Shown here in pieces: positions 9,112 through 18,467 of a DNA stretch of 64,000 nucleotides. The notes below the pieces were generated by a model. It saw only the letters and a program-made list of their open reading frames with translations. It was not told the origin of the DNA and ran no database searches. Made by a program: the position numbers and the translations under genes. Numbering within the stretch: position 1 is the first letter of the stretch; each line of letters starts with the position of its first letter. The DNA lies in the NCBI RefSeq assembly GCF_011759605.1, contig NZ_JAAOYX010000003.1, positions 484,107 to 548,106 on the forward strand, given 5' to 3'. The DNA comes from Luteibacter sp. SG786. Its GTDB lineage: Bacteria > Pseudomonadota > Gammaproteobacteria > Xanthomonadales > Rhodanobacteraceae.

Positions 9112-10482
9112 TTACGGCGTGGCCGAAGCCTGCTTGTCGTCCGGGTCCTTCAATTCCGGCACGCGGATATCGACGAACGAGGTCGAGCGCAGTTCGCGGA
9201 GGTAGTTCTCGTAGGCTTCGTCGGCCTTGCGGTTGCCGATGGCCTGACGAGCCTGGTCGCGCTGGAGCTGATCGGTGAGATCGCTCTGCCGCGTGCCGAG
9301 GCGCTGCAGCACGATCCAGCCGGCGTCGGTCTGGATGGGGTGCGACACCTCGTTGTCCTTCAGCTGGTCGATCTGCGTGCCGATGGCCTGGCCCCAGGCG
9401 TCCTTCGCGAACCAGCCCATGTCGCCGCCGTTGTTGGCCGTGGTCGTGTCCTTGGACTCGTCCTTGGCCAGCTTCGCGAAGTCTTCTTTCTTGTCGACGA
9501 TGCGGGTGTAGAGATCCTGCGCCTTCTTCTCGGCCTGCTCGGGCGTGACGATTTCGGAGGGTTTGATGAGGATCTGGCGGGCGTGGTACTCGGTGACGAT
9601 CTGCCGGCCCGGCTGGCGCGTGTCCACCAGCTTGAGAATGTGGAAACCGGTGGGGCCGCGCAGGGCGGGGGTGGTCTCGCCGGGCTTGAGGGTGGCAACG
9701 GCGTCGGCGAAAGCCGGCGGCACTTCGTCGAGGCGGCGCCAGCCGAGGTCGCCGCCGTCGAGCGCATCGGGCGCGTCGGAGAAGCGAATGGCCGCGGCAT
9801 TGAAATCCATGCCGCCCTTGATGGCCTTGATGGCTTCCTCGGCCTTGGCCTGGGCCTGCGCGATGTCGTTGGCGCCGCCCCCCGCCGGGGTGCTGATCTG
9901 GATGTGCGCGAGATGGACTTCGCCGGCCTTGTAGGTTGGGCTGGCGAGCAGGTTGTTCACTTCGGCGTCGGTGACGGTGACCTGGTCGCGAACCACGCTC
10001 TCGTGCAGCTTCTGGGCGATGATCTGGTCGGACAGCTGCTGGCGAAACGCCGCGTAGCTGAAGCCGTCCTGTTCCACCGCGGCGCGCAGCTGGTCGAGGC
10101 TCATCTTGTTCTGCTGGGCCACATTGCCGGCGGCCTGGTCGATGTCCTGGTCGGACACGCGGATGCCCTGGTCGTTGGCGCGCTGGACCTGCAGGCGCAT
10201 GAGGATCAGGCGGTCGAGCACCTGGCGGGCCAGCACGTCCTTCGGCGGCAACTGGCCGGGGTTGGAAGCGTACTGGCGCACGATGGCGTTGATGGCCTCG
10301 TCGAGCTCGCTCTGCAGGATGACGTCTTCTTCCACGACCGCCACGATGCGGTCGAGTGAGCCGTTGCCGACGCTCATGTTGCCCTGGGTGGGCTGGGCCG
10401 ACGGCATCAGCTGGGCGTGGGCGGGAGGCACGGCCGCCAGGAAGGAGGCGGCGAGCAGGGAGTACGCAAGAATCTGCTTCAT
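9112..10482 (-). CDS. surA: Periplasmic chaperone / peptidyl-prolyl isomerase SurA
   Basis: SurA escorts outer-membrane proteins, LptD among them, through the periplasm. From ATG 10482 the protein is 456 residues with a clear signal peptide (MKQILAYSLLAASFLAAVPPAHA), listed here only by its hydrophobic core and AHA cleavage site. An N-terminal SurA domain starts at LDRIVAVVEEDVI, and two parvulin domains follow, seen in the repeated patterns GGDLGWR...FHILKLVD and GGDMGWFAKD...WIVLQRLG. The open frame extends ten codons upstream to 10512, but that would put the signal peptide internally. It lies 30 bases after lptD, its main client, so the two are probably co-transcribed. Confidence 0.95.
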   Translation of the reverse strand: MKQILAYSLLAASFLAAVPPAHAQLMPSAQPTQGNMSVGNGSLDRIVAVVEEDVILQSELDEAINAIVRQYASNPGQLPPKDVLARQVLDRLILMRLQVQRANDQGIRVSDQDIDQAAGNVAQQNKMSLDQLRAAVEQDGFSYAAFRQQLSDQIIAQKLHESVVRDQVTVTDAEVNNLLASPTYKAGEVHLAHIQISTPAGGGANDIAQAQAKAEEAIKAIKGGMDFNAAAIRFSDAPDALDGGDLGWRRLDEVPPAFADAVATLKPGETTPALRGPTGFHILKLVDTRQPGRQIVTEYHARQILIKPSEIVTPEQAEKKAQDLYTRIVDKKEDFAKLAKDESKDTTTANNGGDMGWFAKDAWGQAIGTQIDQLKDNEVSHPIQTDAGWIVLQRLGTRQSDLTDQLQRDQARQAIGNRKADEAYENYLRELRSTSFVDIRVPELKDPDDKQASATP

Positions 10483-10512
10483 CGAATAGGGAGCCCGGGG
10501 CACCTGCCCCAT

Positions 10513-13122
10513 TTATTGATAGCCAAGGATAGCACGGCGCAGGTAGGCGCCCGATTGCGGGTTGAGCGAGCCCAAGCCCTTGAATTCAACCTCGAACATC
10601 ACCGCGTTGTCGGTCTTCCGCAGGTAGTCGTGCACGTAGTGCCGGCCGAGCACGCGGAAGGCCACGCAGCAGCTGTCGTATTCCACGCCCGCCGCGGCCT
10701 CCAGCGTGCGATGGGAGAAGGTGAAGGCGCTGAAGGTGGCTCCATTGTTCAGGGTCACGGGGAGAACGTCGCGGCGGGCGAAGACCCAGCGAGCCAGCGC
10801 GCGCCACCTTTCCGAGACAGGAAAGACCACCGAAGTGTCGAATTGTTCCATCACGTTGCGGCGGTACCGGTACGAGAAATTGACGATGCCGTCGCCCTTG
10901 ATGCGCCTTTGCAACTGGACCGTGGCAAGGTCCGTATTGCGGCCCTGCTGGAAGACCTGCCCCTGGTCGTTCAGGTACGGGCTCTGCTGCTTGTTCGGAT
11001 TCCACTGGTACGAACTGTTGAAGCGCCACTTGTCGTTGAGCTGGATAGCGAGCTGGGCCACGTAGTCCGATTTGGAGAAGTCGGTGGGCGCCACGCCCGG
11101 CATCTGCACCTTCTGGTCGCTGAAGTACTTGATCTGGCCGATGCTGGCGGAAAGCCGCTCCACACCGCTGTCGTCCAGCAGGCGGGTGGTCAGCGCCGCC
11201 GTGAGGTTGTTCGCGTCCATCTGCCGGTCGGCGCCGGAGAAGCGGTTCGTGGTGAACAGCTGCCAGAAGTCGAACGACATCACGTTGGTGTCGAAGGTCG
11301 GAAGGTCGTTCTGGTTCCGGTACGGCACGTAGAGGTAATAGATGCGCGGCTCGAGCGTCTGGGTGTAGTCGCTGCCGAACAGATTGACGTGCTTGTCGAA
11401 GATCAGCCCGGCGTCGAGGCTGCCGATGGGCACCGAACGCGACGGGCTCTGCTTCGTGTAGTTGAAGCTGCGGAAATCCGAATCCAGGCGGTAATCGGTG
11501 TAGCGATACTCGACGCGCGGGCGGACGAACCAGGACGCCCCGGAGAAATCCGCGGCTAGATAGGGGGCGAGGTCCAGGCGGTTACCGTCGACCTGGCCTG
11601 GGAAGGTTCCGGATACCGGCGCACGGTCGACCTTGCGGAACGCAACAGCCTCGCTGTCGACGCCGACGTCGAGCCAGTCGTTCACCGGCGCATCCAGGTT
11701 GAACGTGGCGCGCGGCCAGCGGCGATACGGCACGACGTAGTTCGGCAGGCCGGCGTCGACATTCTGGTAGTCGTCGGCGCCCAGGGCGGCGTTCCAGTAT
11801 TTGCCTCCTTTCGTGACATAAGCGCTGGACGAAAGGATGCCTATCGCCGACTGGTAGAGGTCGTTGCTGAAGTCGCGGAAATACTGGTTGTCGGATGCGC
11901 GATTGATGTTCGCGCCGAAATTGAAGCCGTTGCCGAGGTTGGTCGAGTTGGTGATATGGACGAAGTAGCGCTGCTTGGAACCGTCGCGGTCGCTGGTGCC
12001 GCTCTCGTCATCGTCGGGCCCCCTGTCGCGAGCCATGTAGCTCACGTCGAACGTACCGTTCGAGCGCGGCAGCAGGTAGCGGAACTCGGCGCCCAGCATG
12101 AAACCGCGGTCGCTGTAGTAGCCCGGCGTGATGGTCGCGTCGTAGTTCGGTGCCAGGTTGAAGTAATACGGCAGGTTGAGGAACAGGCCGGAGCGGCTGC
12201 TCGAACCGAACGTCGGGTAGAGGAAACCGCTCTTGCGCCGATCGTCCAGCGGGAACGTGAAGTAGGGCAGGTACATGAACGGCACGCCCTTGAAGCGCAT
12301 GGTGGCACTGCGCGCCTCGCCGACACCCGTTTCCTTGTTGAGGTTCATCGTTTTCGCGCGGAACTCCCACATGCGGCTGCCCACATCGCACGTGGAATAG
12401 CTGGCGAGGGTGAACCTGCCATGTTGCGGGTCCATCACTTTCGCATGGTCGGCCACGCCGTTGCCGCGCGATTGCAGCAGCTGGTAGCGGACGTTATACG
12501 CATCGCCCTGGTTGGGCGTGGTGGTGCCGGTCATGCGGTCGGCCGACACGAGCATGCCGGCTTCCTGGTATTTCACGTCACCACGGGCATCGTACGCGGT
12601 GGAGTCCGAGTTGTAGGTAACGTCCTGCGCGCGCAGCACCTGGTCGGCGCGCTCCAGGCGGACGCCACCGGTCATGTGATAGACGTTCGGCTCGGGGCTC
12701 TCGACCTTCACGCCGGCCAGATTGCCGTCGTCGATACCTGAATGGATGTCCGTTACCGCGGTGTCGCGCAACGAGCTGTCCTTGGTGATCGAGGGCTCGT
12801 AGAAATCGAGCATCGCGTTCGGGCGGCACAGCGCATAGCTGACCGGGCGGGGCGGACAGATGAACGAGCCCAATGGGCAGGTTTCCGCGGCCACAGGGGC
12901 GGCGGGAGCCACGGCGCGTGTTTCCCCCTGCGTCGGCGCACTCTGGGCGGGCGCCTCGAAGGCGTAGCCGGAAACGATGAAGGCGACGGCGGTCGCCAGC
13001 AGGCGGCGTTTAGGCAGGATGCTGATGCGTGACGTCACGGGTGCTGTCTTATCCGGTCGAAAGGCCGCCAACTTAGCAGAATCGCCAGCCCCACCGCACG
13101 ATGGCACGTCGCCCATGAGCAT
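10513..13122 (-). CDS. lptD: LPS-assembly protein LptD
   Basis: LptD is the outer-membrane beta-barrel that inserts lipopolysaccharide, working with LptE. An OstA/LptA-like jelly-roll domain (about residues 120-240, MTGGVRLERADQVLRA) precedes a long barrel ending in an aromatic-rich C-terminus. Cysteines near the N-terminus (CPLGSFICPP, LCRP) and late in the barrel (YDSCCVAF) fit the family's essential disulfides. Start choice: ATG 13122 has AGGGAA a few bases upstream, but this leaves about 28 residues ahead of a normal signal peptide (SRISILPKRRLLATAVAF). A GTG at 13038 would start exactly at that signal. First gene of the operon. Confidence 0.93.
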   Translation of the reverse strand: MLMGDVPSCGGAGDSAKLAAFRPDKTAPVTSRISILPKRRLLATAVAFIVSGYAFEAPAQSAPTQGETRAVAPAAPVAAETCPLGSFICPPRPVSYALCRPNAMLDFYEPSITKDSSLRDTAVTDIHSGIDDGNLAGVKVESPEPNVYHMTGGVRLERADQVLRAQDVTYNSDSTAYDARGDVKYQEAGMLVSADRMTGTTTPNQGDAYNVRYQLLQSRGNGVADHAKVMDPQHGRFTLASYSTCDVGSRMWEFRAKTMNLNKETGVGEARSATMRFKGVPFMYLPYFTFPLDDRRKSGFLYPTFGSSSRSGLFLNLPYYFNLAPNYDATITPGYYSDRGFMLGAEFRYLLPRSNGTFDVSYMARDRGPDDDESGTSDRDGSKQRYFVHITNSTNLGNGFNFGANINRASDNQYFRDFSNDLYQSAIGILSSSAYVTKGGKYWNAALGADDYQNVDAGLPNYVVPYRRWPRATFNLDAPVNDWLDVGVDSEAVAFRKVDRAPVSGTFPGQVDGNRLDLAPYLAADFSGASWFVRPRVEYRYTDYRLDSDFRSFNYTKQSPSRSVPIGSLDAGLIFDKHVNLFGSDYTQTLEPRIYYLYVPYRNQNDLPTFDTNVMSFDFWQLFTTNRFSGADRQMDANNLTAALTTRLLDDSGVERLSASIGQIKYFSDQKVQMPGVAPTDFSKSDYVAQLAIQLNDKWRFNSSYQWNPNKQQSPYLNDQGQVFQQGRNTDLATVQLQRRIKGDGIVNFSYRYRRNVMEQFDTSVVFPVSERWRALARWVFARRDVLPVTLNNGATFSAFTFSHRTLEAAAGVEYDSCCVAFRVLGRHYVHDYLRKTDNAVMFEVEFKGLGSLNPQSGAYLRRAILGYQ

Positions 13123-13204
13123 GATTCCCTGAAAGGTGCGGTCCGCATGGCCGCACCGGCCCGGGGAGCTTACACCGGCGAGGCACCCGGCAGTGCTCCC
13201 ACCG

Positions 13205-13765
13205 TTACCCGCGCGGGCGGCGTTCGTGCTCCCAGAGCACCTCGCCCTGGCCGCTGCGGCGTGCGATCACCCGGGCGATGACGAAGAGCAAGTCTGAAAG
13301 GCGGTTCAGGTAGCGACGGGCCTCGGGGCGGATGTCCTCCACCCTGCCCAGCGCAACCACTTCGCGTTCGGCGCGGCGGCAGATCGTGCGGGCGAGGTGA
13401 CAGGTGGCGGAAGCCATGCCTCCGCCGGGGAGGATGAAGTCTTTCAACGCCGGGAGGTCGGCGTTGAAGCCGTCCAATACCGCTTCGAGGCGATCGATGT
13501 CCTTCGCCTGGATCATCGCCATGCCGGGGATGCAGAGTTCCCCGCCAAGGTCGAACAGTTCGTGCTGAATCTGGAAGAGCGCCTCGCGAATGTCGTCGCC
13601 CAGGCCCTCCGCCGCGACCACCATGCCGATGGCGCTGTTCAGTTCGTCCACCGTGCCGTACGCCGCGACGCGGAGGGAGTCCTTGCCGGTGCGGCTGCCG
13701 TCGCCCAGGCCCGTGCTGCCGTCGTCGCCGGTGCGTGTGTAGATCTTCGAAAGTCGATTACCCAT
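13205..13765 (-). CDS. PduO-type cob(I)alamin adenosyltransferase (cob(I)yrinic acid a,c-diamide ATR)
   Basis: A 186-residue PduO-type ATR that transfers the adenosyl group of ATP to cob(I)alamin to make coenzyme B12. The N-terminal YTRTGDDGSTGLGDGSR block is the ATP-binding signature, and FILPGGG plus RTICRRAERE further down are the other family motifs. It sits 82 bases upstream of lptD on the same strand, so read-through is possible, but no functional link is evident. No cobalamin biosynthesis gene is nearby, consistent with a salvage role (inference). Confidence 0.92.
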   Translation of the reverse strand: MGNRLSKIYTRTGDDGSTGLGDGSRTGKDSLRVAAYGTVDELNSAIGMVVAAEGLGDDIREALFQIQHELFDLGGELCIPGMAMIQAKDIDRLEAVLDGFNADLPALKDFILPGGGMASATCHLARTICRRAEREVVALGRVEDIRPEARRYLNRLSDLLFVIARVIARRSGQGEVLWEHERRPRG

Positions 13766-13857
13766 CTGCGGATTCTAGGGACACTGTGACCAATTGTCGC
13801 CGACGCCACGGTGGTCGAGGCAGGGTGTCTGTGGCGGCAGGGGCGTATGATTCGCGC

Positions 13858-15066
13858 ATGAGCCAGTCCGAACCCATCCTCATTGTCGGCGGGGGCCTGG
13901 TTGGCGCCAGCCTCGCCATCGCGCTCGATACGGCGGGCCTGCCGGCAGTACTTATCGAGGCGTCGGCGCCCCGTATCGGTGAGCAGCCAAGCTACGACGA
14001 GCGCAACCTCGCGCTTTCCCGGGCAACCGTGAACGGTCTCGACGCCATTGGCGTGTGGGACCACGTCAGACAGCGCGCCACGCCCATCCGTCACATCCAT
14101 ACCAGTCGCGCCGGCGACTTCGGCAGCGTGCGCATGGACGCCGCCGCCGAGGGCGTGGACGCTCTTGGCTGGACCTTGCCGGCGCGCGAGCTGGGCGCAG
14201 GGCTCCTGCGGCGCATCGACAGCTGCCGGCATCTCATTCGCATGGCGCCCGCGCGCGTGGAGTCCATCGTTCCCACGGCGGACGGTTGGGCGGTAAGCGT
14301 GTCCAGTGGAAACGAAAGGCGCGACGTGGCGACGTCCCTGCTGGTCGGCGCGGACGGAACGGGCTCGGTCGTTCGCGCACAGCTTGGCATCGGCGTCCAC
14401 GAACACGATTACGAACAGGCCCTCTTCGTCACCACGATGACCCCGGAGCGCGATCCCCAGGGCAGGGCCTTCGAACGCTTCACCAACGAGGGGCCCGTCG
14501 CGGTCCTGCCGCTCACCGACCGCCGGGTCGGTGTGGTCCTCACCGTCGCGACCGACCGGGCGGACGAGGTCGCCGCGCTCGACGATGGCGCGTACGCGGC
14601 GCTGGTGCAGGAACGTTTCGGTTGGCGCCTGGGCCGACTGAGCCGGCCGGGCAAGCGTGTGCCCTATCCCATTCGCCGGGTGGCGGCGACCTCCTTGACG
14701 TCGACCCGCGCCGTGCTCGTGGGTAACGCGGCGCAGACCATTCATCCGATCGGTGCGCAAGGTTTCAACCTCGGACTGCGCGACGCCCTCACCCTGGCCG
14801 AGTTGGCGGTGTCGGCCCGCGATCCCGGCGACGCGGCCGTGCTGGCGGAATACGTCCGTCGGCGCACGCCCGACCGCGAAGGCACCATGGCGATGAGCCA
14901 CGGCCTCGTGCGCCTCGCGTGCATGGACCAACCGCTGCTGGGGCCCTTGCGGTCGGTGGCCATGCTGGCCCTCGACCGGCTGCCCCCATTGCGGCACGCC
15001 CTGGCCCGGCGTGGCATGGGATTCCGCCCGAACGCACCGCTGGCCGTGCTGGAGAAGACGCCATGA
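13858..15066 (+). CDS. ubiH: FAD-dependent 2-octaprenyl-6-methoxyphenol hydroxylase UbiH
   Basis: A 402-residue FAD monooxygenase of the UbiH/COQ6 family, acting in ubiquinone ring hydroxylation. It has the GxGxxG nucleotide-binding start ILIVGGGLVGASLAIAL, the UbiH-type DERNLALSRATVNGL segment, and the second FAD motif VLVGNAAQTIHPIGAQGFNLGLRDA. The canonical GDA of the second motif reads GNA here, which is common in UbiH. The stop overlaps the start of the next hydroxylase in ATGA, so the pair is translationally coupled. Start ATG 13858. Confidence 0.93.
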   Translation: MSQSEPILIVGGGLVGASLAIALDTAGLPAVLIEASAPRIGEQPSYDERNLALSRATVNGLDAIGVWDHVRQRATPIRHIHTSRAGDFGSVRMDAAAEGVDALGWTLPARELGAGLLRRIDSCRHLIRMAPARVESIVPTADGWAVSVSSGNERRDVATSLLVGADGTGSVVRAQLGIGVHEHDYEQALFVTTMTPERDPQGRAFERFTNEGPVAVLPLTDRRVGVVLTVATDRADEVAALDDGAYAALVQERFGWRLGRLSRPGKRVPYPIRRVAATSLTSTRAVLVGNAAQTIHPIGAQGFNLGLRDALTLAELAVSARDPGDAAVLAEYVRRRTPDREGTMAMSHGLVRLACMDQPLLGPLRSVAMLALDRLPPLRHALARRGMGFRPNAPLAVLEKTP

Positions 15067-16274
15067 GCGACACCTGGAACGATCCGATGCCGCGCCGGCG
15101 CGGCCATGTGCTCGACGTGGCGGTGGTCGGCGGCGGCATGGTGGGCGCGGCGACCGCGCTGGCGCTTGCCCGCGCCGGATTCTCGACCGCCCTCGTCGAC
15201 GCGCGCGAACCCGCGCCGTGGGCCGCGGCGAACGAGGTGGACCTGCGCGTGGTCGGCCTCGCGCCATCGTCCGTCGCCCTGTTGCACGATCTGGGCGTCT
15301 GGCAGGCCATTGCTTCCGCGCGTGCGTCCGCGTACGAGCGGATGGTGGTCTGGGATGCGGAAAGCGGCGCCACGATCCGCTTCGACGCCGCCGACGAAGG
15401 GCGCGACGTCCTGGGATACATCGTCGAGAACTCCCTTGTTCAGGCCTGCCTGTGGCATGCGCTCGACGAGGCCGGCGTGCGCCGGATCGTTCCCGCCGAA
15501 GTGGTGGGCCTGACGCAGCGGGAAGATCGCGCACAACTCGAGCTGGCCGACGGCCAGGGCGTATCGGCGCGCCTCGTGGTCGCTGCCGACGGCGCGGCGT
15601 CGCCGTTGCGCGCGATGGTCGGCATCGGCACGCACGGCCGGGACTACGCGCAACGCGCCATCGTAGGGCACGTGGAAACGGCTCGCCCGCACGAACGTAC
15701 TGCCTGGCAACGGTTTCTTCCGACGGGGCCGCTGGCCTTGCTTCCATTGGCCGATGGGCGCAGTTCCATTGTCTGGTCGCTGCCCGATGGCGAGGCGGCG
15801 CGCGTGCTGGCACTGGACGACGAGGGCTTCCGCGACGCGTTGGGGGTGGCAAGCGATTTCCGCCTCGGTCCCATTACGGGAGTGACGAAGCGCGCCGCGT
15901 TCCCGCTACGTCTCAGGCTCGCCGACCGGTACGACGCCGAGCGCCTGGTACTTCTGGGCGACGCGGCGCACGCGGTGCATCCGCTGGCCGGGCAGGGCGT
16001 GAACCTGGGGCTGCGCGACGTGGTGGAACTGCGCGACACCCTGGTGCATGCCCGGGACCTGGGTCGCGACATCGCCGCCGCCCACGTGCTGCGCCGTTAC
16101 GCCCGCCGCCGCCGCAGCGCGGACGGCCTCGACGCGTGGTCGTTCGACGCGCTCGCGCGCATCTATGCCTGGCAGGCGCCGCCGCTGGTGGCGGCACGCA
16201 GCGTCGGGGTGCGGGCCATCGACATGCTCGCTCCCTTGAAGCGAAGACTGGCAAGGCACGCCGCGGGTCTGTAA
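15063..16274 (+). CDS. UbiH/UbiF/VisC/COQ6-family ubiquinone hydroxylase (second copy)
   Basis: A 403-residue paralogue of the preceding UbiH, starting at the ATG that overlaps its stop. The nucleotide-binding motif is VAVVGGGMVGAATALAL, the ubiquinone-hydroxylase mid segment is VDLRVVGLAPSSVALL, and the second FAD motif is LLGDAAHAVHPLAGQGVNLGLRDV. It should hydroxylate another ring position (C5, as UbiI, or C6, as UbiF); sequence alone does not decide which. The coupled pair suggests dedicated division of labour in ubiquinone synthesis, with ispB 0.9 kb away supplying the side chain. Confidence 0.9.
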   Translation: MSDTWNDPMPRRRGHVLDVAVVGGGMVGAATALALARAGFSTALVDAREPAPWAAANEVDLRVVGLAPSSVALLHDLGVWQAIASARASAYERMVVWDAESGATIRFDAADEGRDVLGYIVENSLVQACLWHALDEAGVRRIVPAEVVGLTQREDRAQLELADGQGVSARLVVAADGAASPLRAMVGIGTHGRDYAQRAIVGHVETARPHERTAWQRFLPTGPLALLPLADGRSSIVWSLPDGEAARVLALDDEGFRDALGVASDFRLGPITGVTKRAAFPLRLRLADRYDAERLVLLGDAAHAVHPLAGQGVNLGLRDVVELRDTLVHARDLGRDIAAAHVLRRYARRRRSADGLDAWSFDALARIYAWQAPPLVAARSVGVRAIDMLAPLKRRLARHAAGL

Positions 16275-16394
16275 CCCTCGGCACCCGCCGATGCCGGCCG
16301 GACGGGCCGGTACCCTGCGCCACGGATGCGGAACAACGCGACAGCCGGTTCGCGGACTCCTATGCTTGGCGAACGTTCCTAAGGGAGTCTCGCC

Positions 16395-17189
16395 ATGCGC
16401 CGTTCCTTGCTTGTCCTGTCGTTAATCGCTTTCGGTCACGTGGGGGCCGCCGCGGCGGCCATGGTCGCCAAGCCTGTGCAATGGACCGATCACGGCGTGA
16501 CCTACAAGAGCTTTCTCGTTTATGACGACGCCGTGGCCGCGAAGCGACCGGGCCTCGTGATGGTGCCGAACTGGTTCGGTGTGAACGACATGGCGGTCGC
16601 CAAAGCCAAGGAAATTGCGGGCAAGGACTACGTGATTCTCCTCACCGACATGTATGGCGGCAACACGCGCCCGGGCAACACGGAAGAGGCCGGCGCGGCG
16701 GTGAAACCGCTATACGCCGACCGCAAGATCATGCGCCAGCGCGTGTCGCGGGCGTTCGACGAGCTGAAGGCGCAAGCGCGGCAGGCCCCGATCGATGTGT
16801 CGAAGCTGGGCGCCATTGGCTTCTGCTTTGGCGGATCCGCCGTGCTCGATCTTGCGCGCGAGGGCGCGAACCTTGCCGCCGTGGTGACCTTCCACGGCCT
16901 TCTCGCCACGGATGAAAAACTGCCGTCGAACATCCACGCCAGCGTGCTTGCCCTGAACGGCGCCGATGACGAAAACGTGCCGATGGAGCAGCGCGCGGCC
17001 TTCGAGGACGAGATGCGTCGTGCGAAGGTCGACTGGGCCATGGAAGACTTCGGCGGCGCGGTGCATTGCTTCACCGAGAAGGAAGCGACCACCGCCACGG
17101 GCAACTGCCGCTACGACGCGAAGGTGGCGCGTCGCGCCTATGCCGCGATGCACGCCTGGTTGAAGGAAGCCTTCGCCGCGGCGAAGTGA
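16395..17189 (+). CDS. Exported dienelactone hydrolase family protein
   Basis: A 264-residue alpha/beta hydrolase with an N-terminal signal peptide (MRRSLLVLSLIAFGHVGAAAAA, described by its hydrophobic core). The nucleophile elbow GFCFGG carries cysteine, as in dienelactone hydrolases, and the acid and base residues are likely in NGADDENVP and GAVHCF. The ATG at 16395 has AAGGGAG upstream. Related proteins are often annotated as DLH but their substrates are unknown; no aromatic-degradation genes lie nearby. It converges on ispB with a 7-base gap. Confidence 0.85.
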   Translation: MRRSLLVLSLIAFGHVGAAAAAMVAKPVQWTDHGVTYKSFLVYDDAVAAKRPGLVMVPNWFGVNDMAVAKAKEIAGKDYVILLTDMYGGNTRPGNTEEAGAAVKPLYADRKIMRQRVSRAFDELKAQARQAPIDVSKLGAIGFCFGGSAVLDLAREGANLAAVVTFHGLLATDEKLPSNIHASVLALNGADDENVPMEQRAAFEDEMRRAKVDWAMEDFGGAVHCFTEKEATTATGNCRYDAKVARRAYAAMHAWLKEAFAAAK

Positions 17190-17196
17190 CCTTCCC

Positions 17197-18261
17197 TTAG
17201 AAGCGGCGTTCGACCGAGTAATCGGCGAGCGCCGCCAGCGCGTCGCGGAACGGCGAGGGCGCCAGATCCGCCAGGGCGTCGCGTGCGGCCGACGCATGCG
17301 CCACCGCTTTTTCGTGGGTGCGCTCCAGCGCTCCCGAATCGCGGATAGCGGCAACGATACGATCCAGGGAATCCAGTCCGCCGTGTTCGATGGCATGCCG
17401 GAGCGATTTCAACTGCTCCTCGTTGGCGGCCTGCATGGCGTAGATGAGCGGCAGGGTGGGCTTGCCTTCGGCAAGATCGTCGCCGATGTTCTTGCCGAGG
17501 GTTTCCGAATCGGAAACATAATCGAGCAGGTCGTCGGCGATCTGGAAGGCGTAACCCAGTTCCATGCCGTACCGGCGCAACGCGGCAACCTGCGCCTCGG
17601 GCAAGCCACCAAGCACGCCGCCCAGTTCGGTCGCGGCGGCGAACAGCACGGCCGTCTTGCGTTCGATCACCGCGAGGTAGGCGCTCTCGTCGACATCGGC
17701 GTTGCCGATGTTCAGGAGTTGCAGCACCTCGCCTTCGGCGATGGTGTTCGTGGTGTCGGCCAGGATGCGCATGATGCGCATGTCGTCGAGTTCCACCATC
17801 AGCTGGAACGAGCGCGAATAGAGGAAATCGCCGACCAGTACGCTTGCCGCGTTTCCCCACAGCGCGTTCGCCGTCTTCCGGCCACGGCGCATGTCCGAAT
17901 CGTCCACCACGTCGTCGTGCAGCAAGGTCGACGTGTGGATGAATTCGATGATGGCGGCAAGCTTCGCGTGCTCCTTCCCGCCGTAACCCGCGGCCCGTGC
18001 GGCGAGCACGTGCAGCATCGGCCGCAGGCGCTTGCCGCCACCGGCAATGATGTGGTCGGCAATGTGGTTGATCAGCACCACGTCCGACGACAGACGGTGG
18101 CGAATGAGAGCGTCAACCTCCGTCATGTCGTCTGCCGCCATGGCGCGAACGCCGGCGAAATCTAGGGAGGAGGAGCGTGCGGCGATGGAGGACATGGATC
18201 CGATCGTAAGCGACATGGCAGCGGGCATTATAGGGGTGGAGCCGTCGTTATCGGTGTGCAT
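17197..18261 (-). CDS. ispB: Octaprenyl diphosphate synthase IspB (polyprenyl synthetase)
   Basis: A trans-polyprenyl synthase that builds the ubiquinone side chain from farnesyl and isopentenyl diphosphate. First Asp-rich motif DDVVDDSDMRRG (from LLHDDVVDDSDM) and second Asp-rich motif QIADDLLDY are intact, as is GGGKRLRP at the substrate site. The start ATG 18261 has AAGGA in good position and gives 354 residues; ATG 18228 or 18216 would give lengths closer to the usual 320-340 and start directly behind a TATAAT at 18227-18232. The ORF continues upstream to 18522 without family similarity. Divergent from the fimbrial operon. Confidence 0.93.
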   Translation of the reverse strand: MHTDNDGSTPIMPAAMSLTIGSMSSIAARSSSLDFAGVRAMAADDMTEVDALIRHRLSSDVVLINHIADHIIAGGGKRLRPMLHVLAARAAGYGGKEHAKLAAIIEFIHTSTLLHDDVVDDSDMRRGRKTANALWGNAASVLVGDFLYSRSFQLMVELDDMRIMRILADTTNTIAEGEVLQLLNIGNADVDESAYLAVIERKTAVLFAAATELGGVLGGLPEAQVAALRRYGMELGYAFQIADDLLDYVSDSETLGKNIGDDLAEGKPTLPLIYAMQAANEEQLKSLRHAIEHGGLDSLDRIVAAIRDSGALERTHEKAVAHASAARDALADLAPSPFRDALAALADYSVERRF

Positions 18262-18467
18262 GGCTTCCTTGGGGGCAAGACATGGCCACGACGCGTCACT
18301 CACGCGGCCGGGGGGCAACCGCCGACCCCGGTTCGCGGTGTCGTCCGCGAAAGTGACTGTACTCGTTGGATTTTTCAGAATTTGCGTATCGAACCGCGGC
18401 GGCGTCCGTAGGCAGACTGGCCGCGCACGCCCATCCGAGGCGTGTTCCAGTCTTAGAGGAAAACGCC

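Noticed and set aside
18227-18232. TATAAT as an ispB promoter -10
   Set aside because: No -35-like sequence was found 16-18 bases upstream, and the best start codon (18261) lies before it. It remains possible for a shorter IspB.
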